From Candidatus Kuenenia stuttgartensis (GTDB lineage Bacteria > Planctomycetota > Planctomycetia > Planctomycetales > Planctomycetaceae): 49,638 bases of DNA. Every line of letters starts with the position of its first letter. Positions within the stretch are counted from its first letter, which is position 1. Of this stretch, positions 8,366-16,379 are shown in pieces. The notes under the pieces were generated by a model. The model searched no databases. It saw nothing but the letters and a program-made list of their open reading frames with translations, and was not told the DNA's origin. Made by a program: the position numbers and the translations under genes. The stretch spans positions 1 through 49,638 of the forward strand of contig CAMDPK010000034.1 of NCBI GenBank assembly GCA_945904015.1, given 5' to 3'.

Positions 8366-8429
8366 TCCCAGTTGGCGGGCTCGCTCTGTTTCGTTGGGCA
8401 GCGTGGCAGCAACCCGACCCACTCGCCAA

Positions 8430-10772
8430 TCAACGTTCTGCATACACGGCCGCCGGGGCCAGCAGTCCTCCCGTGCCAAGTTCGTTGACGATCTCGCGAG
8501 TGCAGAACAGCGCGATCGAGTTGTCGGCATCGGGTTTCACGGCCGAGGAAATGTCGAACGAGAACGGTTGGCAGTAGCCGCTGACGGAGTCGGATTTCTC
8601 GCCCTTATCGTTGATGTGCGGGACGTGCTGGCCGTTGACGAAGACTTTGACTCGGCCGTCGGTTGAGCCGATCCAGAGGAACGTCTTCTTGCCAGCGGCG
8701 AGCGGCGGAATCTTGAGCTTCATACGATACCACGCGCTCCCCATGTAGTTGTGCAGGCCGAGCGACGACCAGGTCTCGACAACACAGTCGGTGGTCTTCC
8801 AGGCAGAGTCATCGAACTCCGGCTTCGACCAGCCGGCGGCTTCACCTTGTTTGTCTTTGTCGGCTTGGAACCGCCACTGCTTCAACGGCGCGGCGACGAC
8901 GTTGAACTGCGTCGCCACGCGAGCGGCGTCGTTGTGCGTCAAACCATAGAACGCATCGAAGTAGCGAACATTGAGCGTGGCCTCGCCGGTCCACCCCATC
9001 TTCGTGAACGCGAACTGCGGCTCGTACTGCTTACCGAGTTCAATCAACCGAGTACGGTACGCGGTGACTTGCCCCGCCAACGTGGACCAGCGGCCATCGG
9101 CGAGATCACGACGCTGCTGCATGAGCATCTCGAACGCGGCCAGCGAATCGTCGGCAAGTTTGACTCGCGCGGTCTCGGCCTCGGTCACGCACGCGGCGCG
9201 GCCGGCGTTCATCAAACGGCGAGCTTCCGTCATCTTTTCAAGGTTCCAACGACGCAGATGTCCGAAACCACAGCCGGCGTACTCTGGGACTTTGACCCAA
9301 GTATCGTCGATGTGCCGCCAGTAGGCCGACATCGCCGCTCCCGCGTGGCCGTACAACCGCGAGTTGATCTCGTCGACGATCGTTTCCGGCTTCTGCGATG
9401 GATCCCACGCCATGCGCAGGCCGAGCCAATGAGCGTGCAACGACGTGTCGAAATTGGTGATCGTTTCCGGCTGCCAGTAACGGCAGGCTCCGCGCTGGTA
9501 AATGAACGGGATATCGTGGCCCCACTTCGTCAGCATCGGGTTCGGCGACGAGACTTCGGCCAAGTAATACCCGTAGAAGTAGTAGCTGGTCGCTGGCACG
9601 ACCTTACCCCAGCCCTCGACGAGATGCTGCATCGACTTGTTGTTCGGTTCGCCGGGGTCGTTCAGCGGGTGAGCTCGGCTGAACGTGATCGGTGCGATCT
9701 GCGGCACGATGGCCGGATGCGGCTTCTCACGCACGGGCGGACGGGTGTAATCGACGTACGCCAGCACTCCGAATTTCACGTCCGGGTACTTCGGTGAGAT
9801 GGCCGCCGCGATCCGATTGCACAGCACCATCAACCGATCCGCCTTCGCCACCGTTTGCAGCGACGGATCGAAGTCTCCCGCATCGAACTTCGTGTCATCG
9901 GACTCGTCCCACGTCGCGCCGTCGTCGGGCGAGAGCGACACGGTTTTCGTTTCCGGGTTCTTCGCGAGGTCATCGAACAGCTTCTTCGTGATCGCCTCGG
10001 CGACCAGCGGGTGAGTCCACTTCAACCAATGCGGATGCGGCTTGCCTCCGATGATTGCGCGGATCTCCGGATGTTGTTCGCGCAGTTCCTTCGGCACGGC
10101 GAACTCCAGCGCATGCCCGGCCGACAATTCCATACCGCCGAGCCGATTCCGCCTCGCGAAGTCGTTGTCGCAATACCACAGCCCGCGATAAATCGTGTAC
10201 GGCGCGGTCGAGACCTCTTGGTCCTTCAGCGTGATCGTCTTCGACACCGGCAACGCCTCGCCCATCGCGCTCGGCAAGAACCAGCGGCAGCCCAACTGAT
10301 CGAGCAGCGTGTAAACCGCGTAGCTCGTCGCGAGATCATTTTCACCAATCAGCCCAACGGCGTTATTGCCGACGACGATCCGCAGCCCTTGCTGATACTC
10401 CGCCTTCTTCGCGGGTGGCCCGAACTTGGCCGACGCCAACTCGCCGATCAAGATCGCGACCCGCGAATCGCCGGCCTTCGGAGCACCGACCTCGACGGGC
10501 AACTTCGCTCCGGACATTCGTTCGACGATGCCGACAAGATCACGCACTGACTCGCGCAACCGCCGCCGATTGTCCTCCGGCTTGAGCGACCGCCAGACAC
10601 CGGCCGGTTCCGGGTTCTTCGTCGCGTCATCCCAGACGCGCTCGGAGACAAACACCGCAGCACGCGGTTGACCATCGGCCACGAGCGTCGTATCGGCTCG
10701 CAGATCCGAGCCGGCGATGCAGCAGGTTGAGATCACACACAGCACGAACCAAGTGAAACGAAAGACGCGCAT
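8430..10772 (-). CDS. Exported DUF4838 protein with glycosidase-like fold
   Basis: The 780-residue protein has a signal peptide (MRVFRFTWFVLCVISTCCIA, cleavage near LRADTT). The N-terminal part (VGIVERMSGAKLPVEVG, then LATSYAVYTLLDQLGCRWF) matches the alpha-glucuronidase-like N domain, followed by the DUF4838 region (RGLWYCDND, YFYGYYLAEVSSPNP). The last 130 residues (W(S)KPEFDDSAWKTTD, SAWYRMKLKIPP, DGRVKVFVNG) form a galactose-binding-like jelly roll. It probably processes or binds polysaccharide; activity is unproven. The start at 10772 is chosen because the signal peptide begins there; upstream codons run into a palindromic repeat. Confidence 0.87.
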   Translation of the reverse strand: MRVFRFTWFVLCVISTCCIAGSDLRADTTLVADGQPRAAVFVSERVWDDATKNPEPAGVWRSLKPEDNRRRLRESVRDLVGIVERMSGAKLPVEVGAPKAGDSRVAILIGELASAKFGPPAKKAEYQQGLRIVVGNNAVGLIGENDLATSYAVYTLLDQLGCRWFLPSAMGEALPVSKTITLKDQEVSTAPYTIYRGLWYCDNDFARRNRLGGMELSAGHALEFAVPKELREQHPEIRAIIGGKPHPHWLKWTHPLVAEAITKKLFDDLAKNPETKTVSLSPDDGATWDESDDTKFDAGDFDPSLQTVAKADRLMVLCNRIAAAISPKYPDVKFGVLAYVDYTRPPVREKPHPAIVPQIAPITFSRAHPLNDPGEPNNKSMQHLVEGWGKVVPATSYYFYGYYLAEVSSPNPMLTKWGHDIPFIYQRGACRYWQPETITNFDTSLHAHWLGLRMAWDPSQKPETIVDEINSRLYGHAGAAMSAYWRHIDDTWVKVPEYAGCGFGHLRRWNLEKMTEARRLMNAGRAACVTEAETARVKLADDSLAAFEMLMQQRRDLADGRWSTLAGQVTAYRTRLIELGKQYEPQFAFTKMGWTGEATLNVRYFDAFYGLTHNDAARVATQFNVVAAPLKQWRFQADKDKQGEAAGWSKPEFDDSAWKTTDCVVETWSSLGLHNYMGSAWYRMKLKIPPLAAGKKTFLWIGSTDGRVKVFVNGQHVPHINDKGEKSDSVSGYCQPFSFDISSAVKPDADNSIALFCTREIVNELGTGGLLAPAAVYAER

Positions 10773-10815
10773 GAATTTCCTCAACGCTGAGGTTCTAATG
10801 GGATGGGGTACGGCC

Positions 10816-10883
10816 GGGGTCAGGCACTTCGGAATTTCGGAATTGGCCTCGGCCAATTCCGAAATTCCGAAGTGCCTGACCCC
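10816..10883. repeat. 68-bp perfect palindrome
   Basis: Arms of 33 bp (10816-10848 and 10851-10883) are perfectly complementary with only 2 nt between them. The arms start GGGGTCAGGC and contain inner complementarity (AATT with AATT). It fills the gap between the MenC-like gene and the DUF4838 gene, 7 nt from the MenC stop. In RNA it would form a very stable hairpin and may act as a terminator or processing barrier. Confidence 0.9.
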
Positions 10884-10890
10884 TGACCTA

Positions 10891-12000
10891 TTACTTCACG
10901 ACGGCGCTCTGAACAGTCAGCTTTCGCAAGCGATCCGAGTTGGGTTCTGGCAGCCGCGACAACGCTCGCACTCCCGGTGTGCCGTCGGGTAGGCGGATCA
11001 ATTCCAGTGGCGGGTCGGCGAGGTCTTCGTGGTAGAAGCGGCTGCTCGGAAAGATGTCGGCGGGATACGTGAAGTTGTCGAGCATCGCCAGTGAGACACA
11101 GAGGCTCGCGCCGACCGCGCTTTCCAACATGCCGCCGACCCAGCAGGGAATGCCGGCCGCTTGGCAGAGGTTGTGGACCGCGACGGCGTTCGTCAGGCCA
11201 CCGATGCGGCCGGGCTTGATGTTGACGAAGCGGCAGCTCTTCAGCCGAATCGCCAGTTCTGCTTGGCGGACGTTGTAGACACTCTCGTCGAGACAGACCG
11301 GCGTGCGGACTTGGCGTTGCAGTTCGGCATGATCGACGACGTCGTCGTTGTTGAGCGGCTGCTCATACATCGCGAGATTGAACTCGTCCGCCTGCTGGAA
11401 GAGTTTCAGATCGGTGATCCGATAGCCGCTGTTGCAGTCGATGTGGATCGGATGCGTCGGATGTTGCCGCCTGACGGCCGCGAGCATCGGCAGATCCCAA
11501 CCGGGGCGGAATTTCAATTTGATGCGCGGGAAGCCGTTGGCGATCGCTTGGCCGATGCCGCTGAGCAATTCGTCGAGACTGTCCAGCACGCCGAAGTCGG
11601 CACCGACGGGAACCTCGGTGCGTGTCGCGCCGAGCAGTTCGTGCAGCGGTCGATTTTCAATGCGGCTCTGCAACGCCCACCAAGCCGTATCGAGCGCGGC
11701 CTTCGCGAATGAGTTGCCTTTGAAGAGCGACAGCCGCTGCTGCAAGTCGGTGCCGGACGTGACCTCCTTGCCAACCAGTTGCGGCGCGAGCCAATCACGG
11801 CAGAGCGAGAAAACCCCGTTCGCCCATTCTGGGCTGTAGCAGGGTGCGGCGAATGGAGCACTCTCGCCCCAAGCCTCGACGGAACCGCTCGTCATGCGGC
11901 AGAGGAGCGAGTCAATCGTCGCGTCCTCACCGTAGGCCGTTCGCCACGGAGAGATCAGCGGCATTGCGACATGAAACAGGTCAATGCGGTCGATCTGCAT
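10891..12000 (-). CDS. o-Succinylbenzoate synthase / N-acylamino acid racemase family enzyme
   Basis: This 369-residue enolase-superfamily enzyme shows KLKFRPGWD (Lys161, Lys163), DCNSG (Asp188), EQPL (Glu213), DES (Asp238), KPGRIGG (Lys262) and GGMLES. These positions line up almost one-for-one with the catalytic and metal residues of the dual-function MenC/NSAR group. The group makes o-succinylbenzoate for menaquinone synthesis or racemises N-succinyl amino acids; motifs alone do not separate the two. No other men gene is in the window. The ATG lies 3 nt after the stop of the Hsp70 gene, so the two are one operon. Confidence 0.88.
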   Translation of the reverse strand: MQIDRIDLFHVAMPLISPWRTAYGEDATIDSLLCRMTSGSVEAWGESAPFAAPCYSPEWANGVFSLCRDWLAPQLVGKEVTSGTDLQQRLSLFKGNSFAKAALDTAWWALQSRIENRPLHELLGATRTEVPVGADFGVLDSLDELLSGIGQAIANGFPRIKLKFRPGWDLPMLAAVRRQHPTHPIHIDCNSGYRITDLKLFQQADEFNLAMYEQPLNNDDVVDHAELQRQVRTPVCLDESVYNVRQAELAIRLKSCRFVNIKPGRIGGLTNAVAVHNLCQAAGIPCWVGGMLESAVGASLCVSLAMLDNFTYPADIFPSSRFYHEDLADPPLELIRLPDGTPGVRALSRLPEPNSDRLRKLTVQSAVVK

Positions 12001-12003
12001 GGG

Positions 12004-14154
12004 TCACTTCTCGTCTTTCCAGAACTCGGCCTCGCCTTTTTTCACAGGTAAACTCTTCACGGACGGCTTAGCGGCACCCGGCTTGTTCATCGACGACAGT
12101 GCCATTTCCAGCAGTTCATCGTCGTCGGACACCTTGGGCCTGGGAGCAGCCGGCTTGATCGGAGGCGCGAGTTTCTTCTGTGGTGAGATCGGCGGTTTCG
12201 GTTCTCCGGCCTTCACGGGAGGATTCGTGGCGGCAACAGGCTTCTTCGCGGAAGCGGTCCAGCCGCAGGCCGGGCAGATGCCTCGGAAGTTCAGAGCTTC
12301 CCCGCACTCATTGCACAGCGGGATGGGTTGATTGGCATCGTCGAGCTTTGGGCCACTCAGCGCAGACTTCGGGGCGACGACGGATTGAGTTCTTGCGGGG
12401 ACCGGTTTGAGCGGCGGTGGAACCGACTTCCGATTCGCTGGCGACTGAGCGGGTGCCGCGGAGTTGGGCTTGGGTATCGAGGTCGGCTTGGTTGTGGGAG
12501 ACGTTGCTGCGGGTGCTGATCTCGGGGGATTGACATCCCCCGCTCGCCTTGGGGGAGTGGCTGCACTGCTGGCTGGCGTCAGTGACGGAGCCGTCCATCC
12601 AGCCTGAGCGTCCTCATCCGGCGCAGCGGTCTTTTTGGCGGGCTTCTCAACGAGATTCTCTTGTCGCACGATCAATGTCTGAGCTTGCTTGCCGCTGGTG
12701 ACGTCCTTGGCCGTGACCAGAACACGGGCTTGCTCGTTGTAGGTGATCGTGACCTCGACCAGCGATTGTTCCGGCAGATTCTTGGGCAGGTCTTCGACGA
12801 TGCAAGTGCCGAGTTCCACAAACTGCTGATCGGCGATCGTACCGCTTTCGACGATGTGCAGGTTGACTCGGCGCTGATTCGTGATGACGGTGCCGAACGT
12901 TTGTGTGATCGACGCTGGGAGTTCCGTATTCTCAGGAATCAGGTAGTGCGGGATGCGTGTCTTTTTCTTGGAGTCGCGAATCAGGATGCCGAGTGCGCGG
13001 GCGTTGACGCTGCGTTGTTTGATTTTCTGGAGCTTCGCAGTCGCCTTGGGACTGAGAATCGACTTCGCGAAGTCGGCGTTGGTGAGCAACATGCCGGCGT
13101 AATAGGTCGCACCGTGCGAGATCGACTGATCTGGCGACAGCGACGTGTTGAGCGTGCGGAAGCCCAGTTCTCCGAGCGCCTTCTTGATGGACGGCATGCG
13201 CGACGAACCGCCAGTGGTCAGGATCGTGTCGCTCGCTTTGAGACCGAACTGATACGCCTTCTGCAACTCGCGCGTGATGTTGATCGTGCGGTTGAGCAGC
13301 GGCTTCGTGAGTTTCTCGAACTCCGGCAACTCAATCTGGTAGACCTTGCGATGCTTGCCGTGCGAGCAAGTCAGTGCCGCTCGCGGACGGACGGTCAACG
13401 AGCGTTTCGTGTTCTCGACTGCCATCGCCAGCAGTTGCATGGATTCGGGATCGGTTCGCGGGTCGTCGCCGAACTCGCGAGCGAACCGGTCGCAGATCGC
13501 CTCTTGCAACGCTTCGTTCCAGTCGATGCCGCCCAGCTTCAAATCGCCGGTGCTGGCGAGGACTTTGACTTCATCCTTGTGGTACTTCACGAGCGAAAGG
13601 TCGAATGTTCCGCCGCCCAGATCGTAGACCAGAATGCGCTGCTCGTCGGTCAATTCAGTGAACCACAGCCCTTCGCTGCCGAGCACGTAGCACAGTGCGG
13701 CGGCGACCGGTTCGTTGATAATGTCTACTCGCTTCAGGCCCGCTTGGAAGCCCATCTCGACCGTCGCCTGCCGCTGCCAATCGCTGAATTGAGCCGGGAC
13801 AGTGATGACCGCCTGCGTGATCGGGCCGATCTGTTCGGCCGCCGCATCGAGCATCTTCCGCAGCACGAGCGCCCCGATATCCACCGGCGCATAGGTCTTG
13901 CCCTCGATCGTCCAAGTCTTGTTCGACCCGATGTAGCGTTTGGCGTTCTGCACGACATGCGTCGGCTTGAGCACCGCGTTGCGCAACGCCTCGGTCCCGA
14001 CGATCACGTCCTTGCCATCGAACATGACAATCGACGGCGTGGTCAGTTCGCCTTCTTGGTTGGGGAGCGTGACCGGCTCGCCATGTTCGTTGAGATACGA
14101 GAGACAGGAATACGTCGTGCCCAGGTCGATGCCAACGGCGTGAGTCTTCAGCAT
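12004..14154 (-). CDS. Atypical Hsp70 (DnaK-like) with C-terminal zinc ribbon
   Basis: The 716-residue protein has an intact Hsp70 nucleotide-binding domain (GIDLGTTYS, ITVPAQFSDWQRQA, INEPVAAALCY, LVYDLGGGTFDLS, TGGSSRMP). A beta substrate-binding domain follows, from about residue 395 to 505. The helical lid is missing. In its place is a proline- and alanine-rich linker of about 100 residues, then a zinc ribbon (C614, C617, C627, C630), then a lysine-rich tail. Canonical DnaK is about 640 residues with a lid and EEVD-like tail, so this is a specialised paralogue, probably with its own clients. The linker includes a short palindromic insert. No dnaJ or grpE is nearby. Confidence 0.9.
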   Translation of the reverse strand: MLKTHAVGIDLGTTYSCLSYLNEHGEPVTLPNQEGELTTPSIVMFDGKDVIVGTEALRNAVLKPTHVVQNAKRYIGSNKTWTIEGKTYAPVDIGALVLRKMLDAAAEQIGPITQAVITVPAQFSDWQRQATVEMGFQAGLKRVDIINEPVAAALCYVLGSEGLWFTELTDEQRILVYDLGGGTFDLSLVKYHKDEVKVLASTGDLKLGGIDWNEALQEAICDRFAREFGDDPRTDPESMQLLAMAVENTKRSLTVRPRAALTCSHGKHRKVYQIELPEFEKLTKPLLNRTINITRELQKAYQFGLKASDTILTTGGSSRMPSIKKALGELGFRTLNTSLSPDQSISHGATYYAGMLLTNADFAKSILSPKATAKLQKIKQRSVNARALGILIRDSKKKTRIPHYLIPENTELPASITQTFGTVITNQRRVNLHIVESGTIADQQFVELGTCIVEDLPKNLPEQSLVEVTITYNEQARVLVTAKDVTSGKQAQTLIVRQENLVEKPAKKTAAPDEDAQAGWTAPSLTPASSAATPPRRAGDVNPPRSAPAATSPTTKPTSIPKPNSAAPAQSPANRKSVPPPLKPVPARTQSVVAPKSALSGPKLDDANQPIPLCNECGEALNFRGICPACGWTASAKKPVAATNPPVKAGEPKPPISPQKKLAPPIKPAAPRPKVSDDDELLEMALSSMNKPGAAKPSVKSLPVKKGEAEFWKDEK
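12523..12542. repeat. Short hairpin insert in the Hsp70 linker
   Basis: An 8-bp stem (CGGGGGAT with ATCCCCCG) with a 4-nt loop encodes part of the RRAGDVNPPRS stretch in the disordered Hsp70 linker. It looks like another small palindromic insert tolerated in a loop; boundaries are uncertain. Confidence 0.45.
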
Positions 14155-14484
14155 GATGTGCTCAAAAGGTGACGTGAGGACGGCGGTGTCAACGAGTCCG
14201 CCGTGAGAGGGTCAGCTAGCGGGCGGTCATGCTATCATCGCCTCGAAGCGCTCACCAGCGGCGCGATTGTCATTGCCGCAGTGCCCATTGCCCGGTCCCC
14301 TCTCCCACTGGGAGAGGGCTAGGGTGAGGGACATAATCATCGGTTGACGATCATCGCCGAACCGTCTCAGAAAATGTTCGATCACATTCAAGATTTCAAA
14401 AATCGACGCCTCACACATCCCGACACCCTCACCCGGCCTTCGGCCACCCTCTCCCCAACGGAGAGGGACTTGATTGAGAGACTC
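14155..14484. other. Divergent intergenic region between Hsp70 and truD, with inverted repeat pair
   Basis: This 330-bp gap separates the divergently transcribed Hsp70 and truD genes, so both promoters should lie here, though I cannot assign -35/-10 boxes with confidence. It holds two inverted copies of a known type of dispersed bacterial repeat. One copy (14298-14330) has the CCCTCTCCC/GGGAGAGGG hairpin followed by GGGTGAGGG. The other (14426-14467) has CCCTCACCC, a GGCC hairpin and CCCTCTCC...GGAGAGGG. The second copy ends 17 nt before the chosen truD start, and the nearest purine-rich ribosome site (GAGAG) lies just after it. Confidence 0.7.
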
Positions 14485-15597
14485 ATGACTGAATCGACCC
14501 CGTTTTTGGAAACGCTGCCGCTCTCGATCGACTGTCCTCTGCTGACTGCCGATCTGCCGGGAATCGGCGGAACCCTCAAAGCACAGCCGGAGGATTTCGA
14601 CGTCGAAGAGATCCCGGCCTACGCACCGAGCGGCGAAGGCGAGCATCTCTTCCTCTGGATCGAAAAGACGAGAGTGTCGGCGGATGAACTGACTCGACAC
14701 TTGTCGCGCACGCTGGATATCTCGCCCGGCGAACTCGGTACGGCCGGCCTCAAAGACAAGCAAGCGGTGACGCGGCAATTCGTCTCGGTGCCGCGTCGAG
14801 TGGAAGCGAACTTGTCGGCGATCGACGGCGAGGGTATTCGCTTGCTGAAGGCGACTCCGCATCCGCACAAACTCCGCACGGGCCACTTGCATGGCAATCG
14901 TTTTCGAGTTCTCGTGCGAGACGTCAGCGAGACCGATTCACTGGCGAAGGCGACCGCGATTGCCGACCGAGTGCGCCGTAGCGGTCTGCCGAATTACTAC
15001 GGCTCGCAGCGATTCGGCAACAATTTCAGCACCTTGCAACTCGGCCTGAGTCTGTTGAGCGAAACGGCTGAATCGAGTGAACCGTCGCGAAAATCGCGAG
15101 ATCGGCATCGCTCAGGACGCCGCTTTCTGCATCGGCTGGCGCTGTCGGCGGCTCAGTCGTGGCTGTTCAACCAAGTGCTGGCCGAACGACTGCGCGACGG
15201 ACTGCTCGATCGCGTGTTGCTCGGCGACGTGATGCAAGTCTGCGCGTCGGGCGGTCTGTTCGTCGCACAGGATGTCGCCGCCGAGCAGTCTCGTTTCGAC
15301 GCTCACGAGACCGTCACGACGGGTCCGATATTTGGCCCCAAGATGAAACCGACGACCGATGAACCGGCGATTCGCGAGCAACGAGTGCTCGATGCCGCGC
15401 AGCTCTCGCCCAACGCATTTCGCCGTTACGGTCATCTGACCGACGGCACACGCCGCCCGCTGCTCGTGCGGCCAGAAGACCTGCAAGTCAGTGCGACGCC
15501 GGACGGATTGCTCTTTGAATTCGCGCTCCCCTCCGGAGCCTACGCGACGGTCGTGCTGCGCGAGTTCATGAAGACTGACGAACTCAGCGGCGAATGA
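14485..15597 (+). CDS. truD: tRNA pseudouridine(13) synthase TruD
   Basis: The 370-residue enzyme carries the TruD signature GTAGLKDKQAVTRQ (residues 85-98, catalytic Asp91) and the YYGSQRFG motif. It isomerises uridine 13 of certain tRNAs to pseudouridine in the cytoplasm. I chose the ATG at 14485 because the TruD fold starts there; the in-frame extension to 14344 translates a dispersed repeat. The insertion domain typical of TruD is present between the two motifs and the C-terminus. It is divergent from the Hsp70 gene; a small GC hairpin follows its stop. Confidence 0.93.
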   Translation: MTESTPFLETLPLSIDCPLLTADLPGIGGTLKAQPEDFDVEEIPAYAPSGEGEHLFLWIEKTRVSADELTRHLSRTLDISPGELGTAGLKDKQAVTRQFVSVPRRVEANLSAIDGEGIRLLKATPHPHKLRTGHLHGNRFRVLVRDVSETDSLAKATAIADRVRRSGLPNYYGSQRFGNNFSTLQLGLSLLSETAESSEPSRKSRDRHRSGRRFLHRLALSAAQSWLFNQVLAERLRDGLLDRVLLGDVMQVCASGGLFVAQDVAAEQSRFDAHETVTTGPIFGPKMKPTTDEPAIREQRVLDAAQLSPNAFRRYGHLTDGTRRPLLVRPEDLQVSATPDGLLFEFALPSGAYATVVLREFMKTDELSGE

Positions 15598-15619
15598 CCT
15601 GTTGCTGCCGCTTCCGATC

Positions 15620-15636
15620 AGCCCCGGATCGGGGCT
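15620..15636 (+). terminator. Possible hairpin terminator after truD
   Basis: A 7-bp GC-rich stem (AGCCCCG with CGGGGCT) and 3-nt loop start 23 nt after the truD stop. No T-run follows, so a Rho-independent role is doubtful. Confidence 0.3.
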
Positions 15637-15700
15637 ATGCTGTTCCCGCGGTTGATGTGCCGCATCCCCGCCGCTTCATCCTCAACTCAGGAGACCCGCC

Positions 15701-16279
15701 ATGAAACTGTACTCGCTGTCCTGCCTCGCTGGTGCCGTGCTGCTCGCCGGAGTGTTCGCTGCGGCCGAAGACAAGAAGCCCGCCGAGAAAATTCCGCCGC
15801 TGCTCAAGCACGAGATGAAGTCGCTGACCGGCAAGAAAGTGGACCTCGCCAAGTACAACGGCAAGGTGCTGCTGATCGTCAACGTCGCCAGCGCCTGCGG
15901 AGCGACTCCGCAGTACAAGCCGCTCGAAGCCTTACATGAGTATTACAACAAGAAGGGCTTGGCCGTGCTCGGCTTCCCCTGCAACCAGTTCGGCGAGCAA
16001 GAGCCGGGCAGCGACGAAGACGTGGCCGACTTCTGCCAGAAGAACTACGGCGTGAAGTTCGACATGTTCTCGAAGGTGGACGTCAACGGCGACAAGGCCG
16101 CTCCACTGTTCAAGGAACTCACCTCGAAAGAGCCGGTTGAGAAAGACCGTCCCGTGCGGTGGAACTTCGAGAAGTTCCTCGTCAGCAAAAAGGGCGAAGT
16201 CGTCGGCCGTTTCCGCACCGGCGTCGAACCGGACTCGGACGAAGTCGTCAAGGCGATTGAAGCCGAGTTGGCGAAGTAG
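15701..16279 (+). CDS. Exported glutathione peroxidase-like protein
   Basis: This 192-residue thioredoxin-fold peroxidase has a signal peptide (MKLYSLSCLAGAVLLAGVFA) that sends it to the periplasm or outside. NVASACGATPQY carries the peroxidatic Cys66 in place of selenocysteine. FPCNQFGEQEPG supplies the conserved Gln, and RWNFEKFLV the Trp-Asn pair. The enzyme should reduce hydroperoxides using thioredoxin or similar donors rather than glutathione, as is common for Cys-type members. A good AGGAG site precedes the ATG. The following gene starts 100 nt later, after a palindromic element. Confidence 0.92.
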   Translation: MKLYSLSCLAGAVLLAGVFAAAEDKKPAEKIPPLLKHEMKSLTGKKVDLAKYNGKVLLIVNVASACGATPQYKPLEALHEYYNKKGLAVLGFPCNQFGEQEPGSDEDVADFCQKNYGVKFDMFSKVDVNGDKAAPLFKELTSKEPVEKDRPVRWNFEKFLVSKKGEVVGRFRTGVEPDSDEVVKAIEAELAK

Positions 16280-16283
16280 TTCC

Positions 16284-16349
16284 GGAGGATGGGCACTCTT
16301 GCCCGTCCGTGCGTCCAATAGAGAGGACGGGCAAGAGTGCCCATCCTCC
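16284..16349. repeat. REP-pair element, GGAGG type, copy 1
   Basis: Perfect 25-bp arms (16284-16308, 16325-16349) flank a 16-nt spacer. The inner hairpin is GGGCA with TGCCC. The left arm is identical over 25 nt to the element at 23744-23809, which also has a 16-nt spacer of unrelated sequence. This proves a dispersed family with conserved arms and a free centre. Confidence 0.9.
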
Positions 16350-16379
16350 TCGGTGCTCGCAGGAGTCCTAGTCTTGACG

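Noticed and set aside
12661..14172. Plus-strand open frame (503 codons) opposite the Hsp70 gene
   Set aside because: It is the mirror of a strongly conserved Hsp70 coding frame and lacks a ribosome site or known domain.
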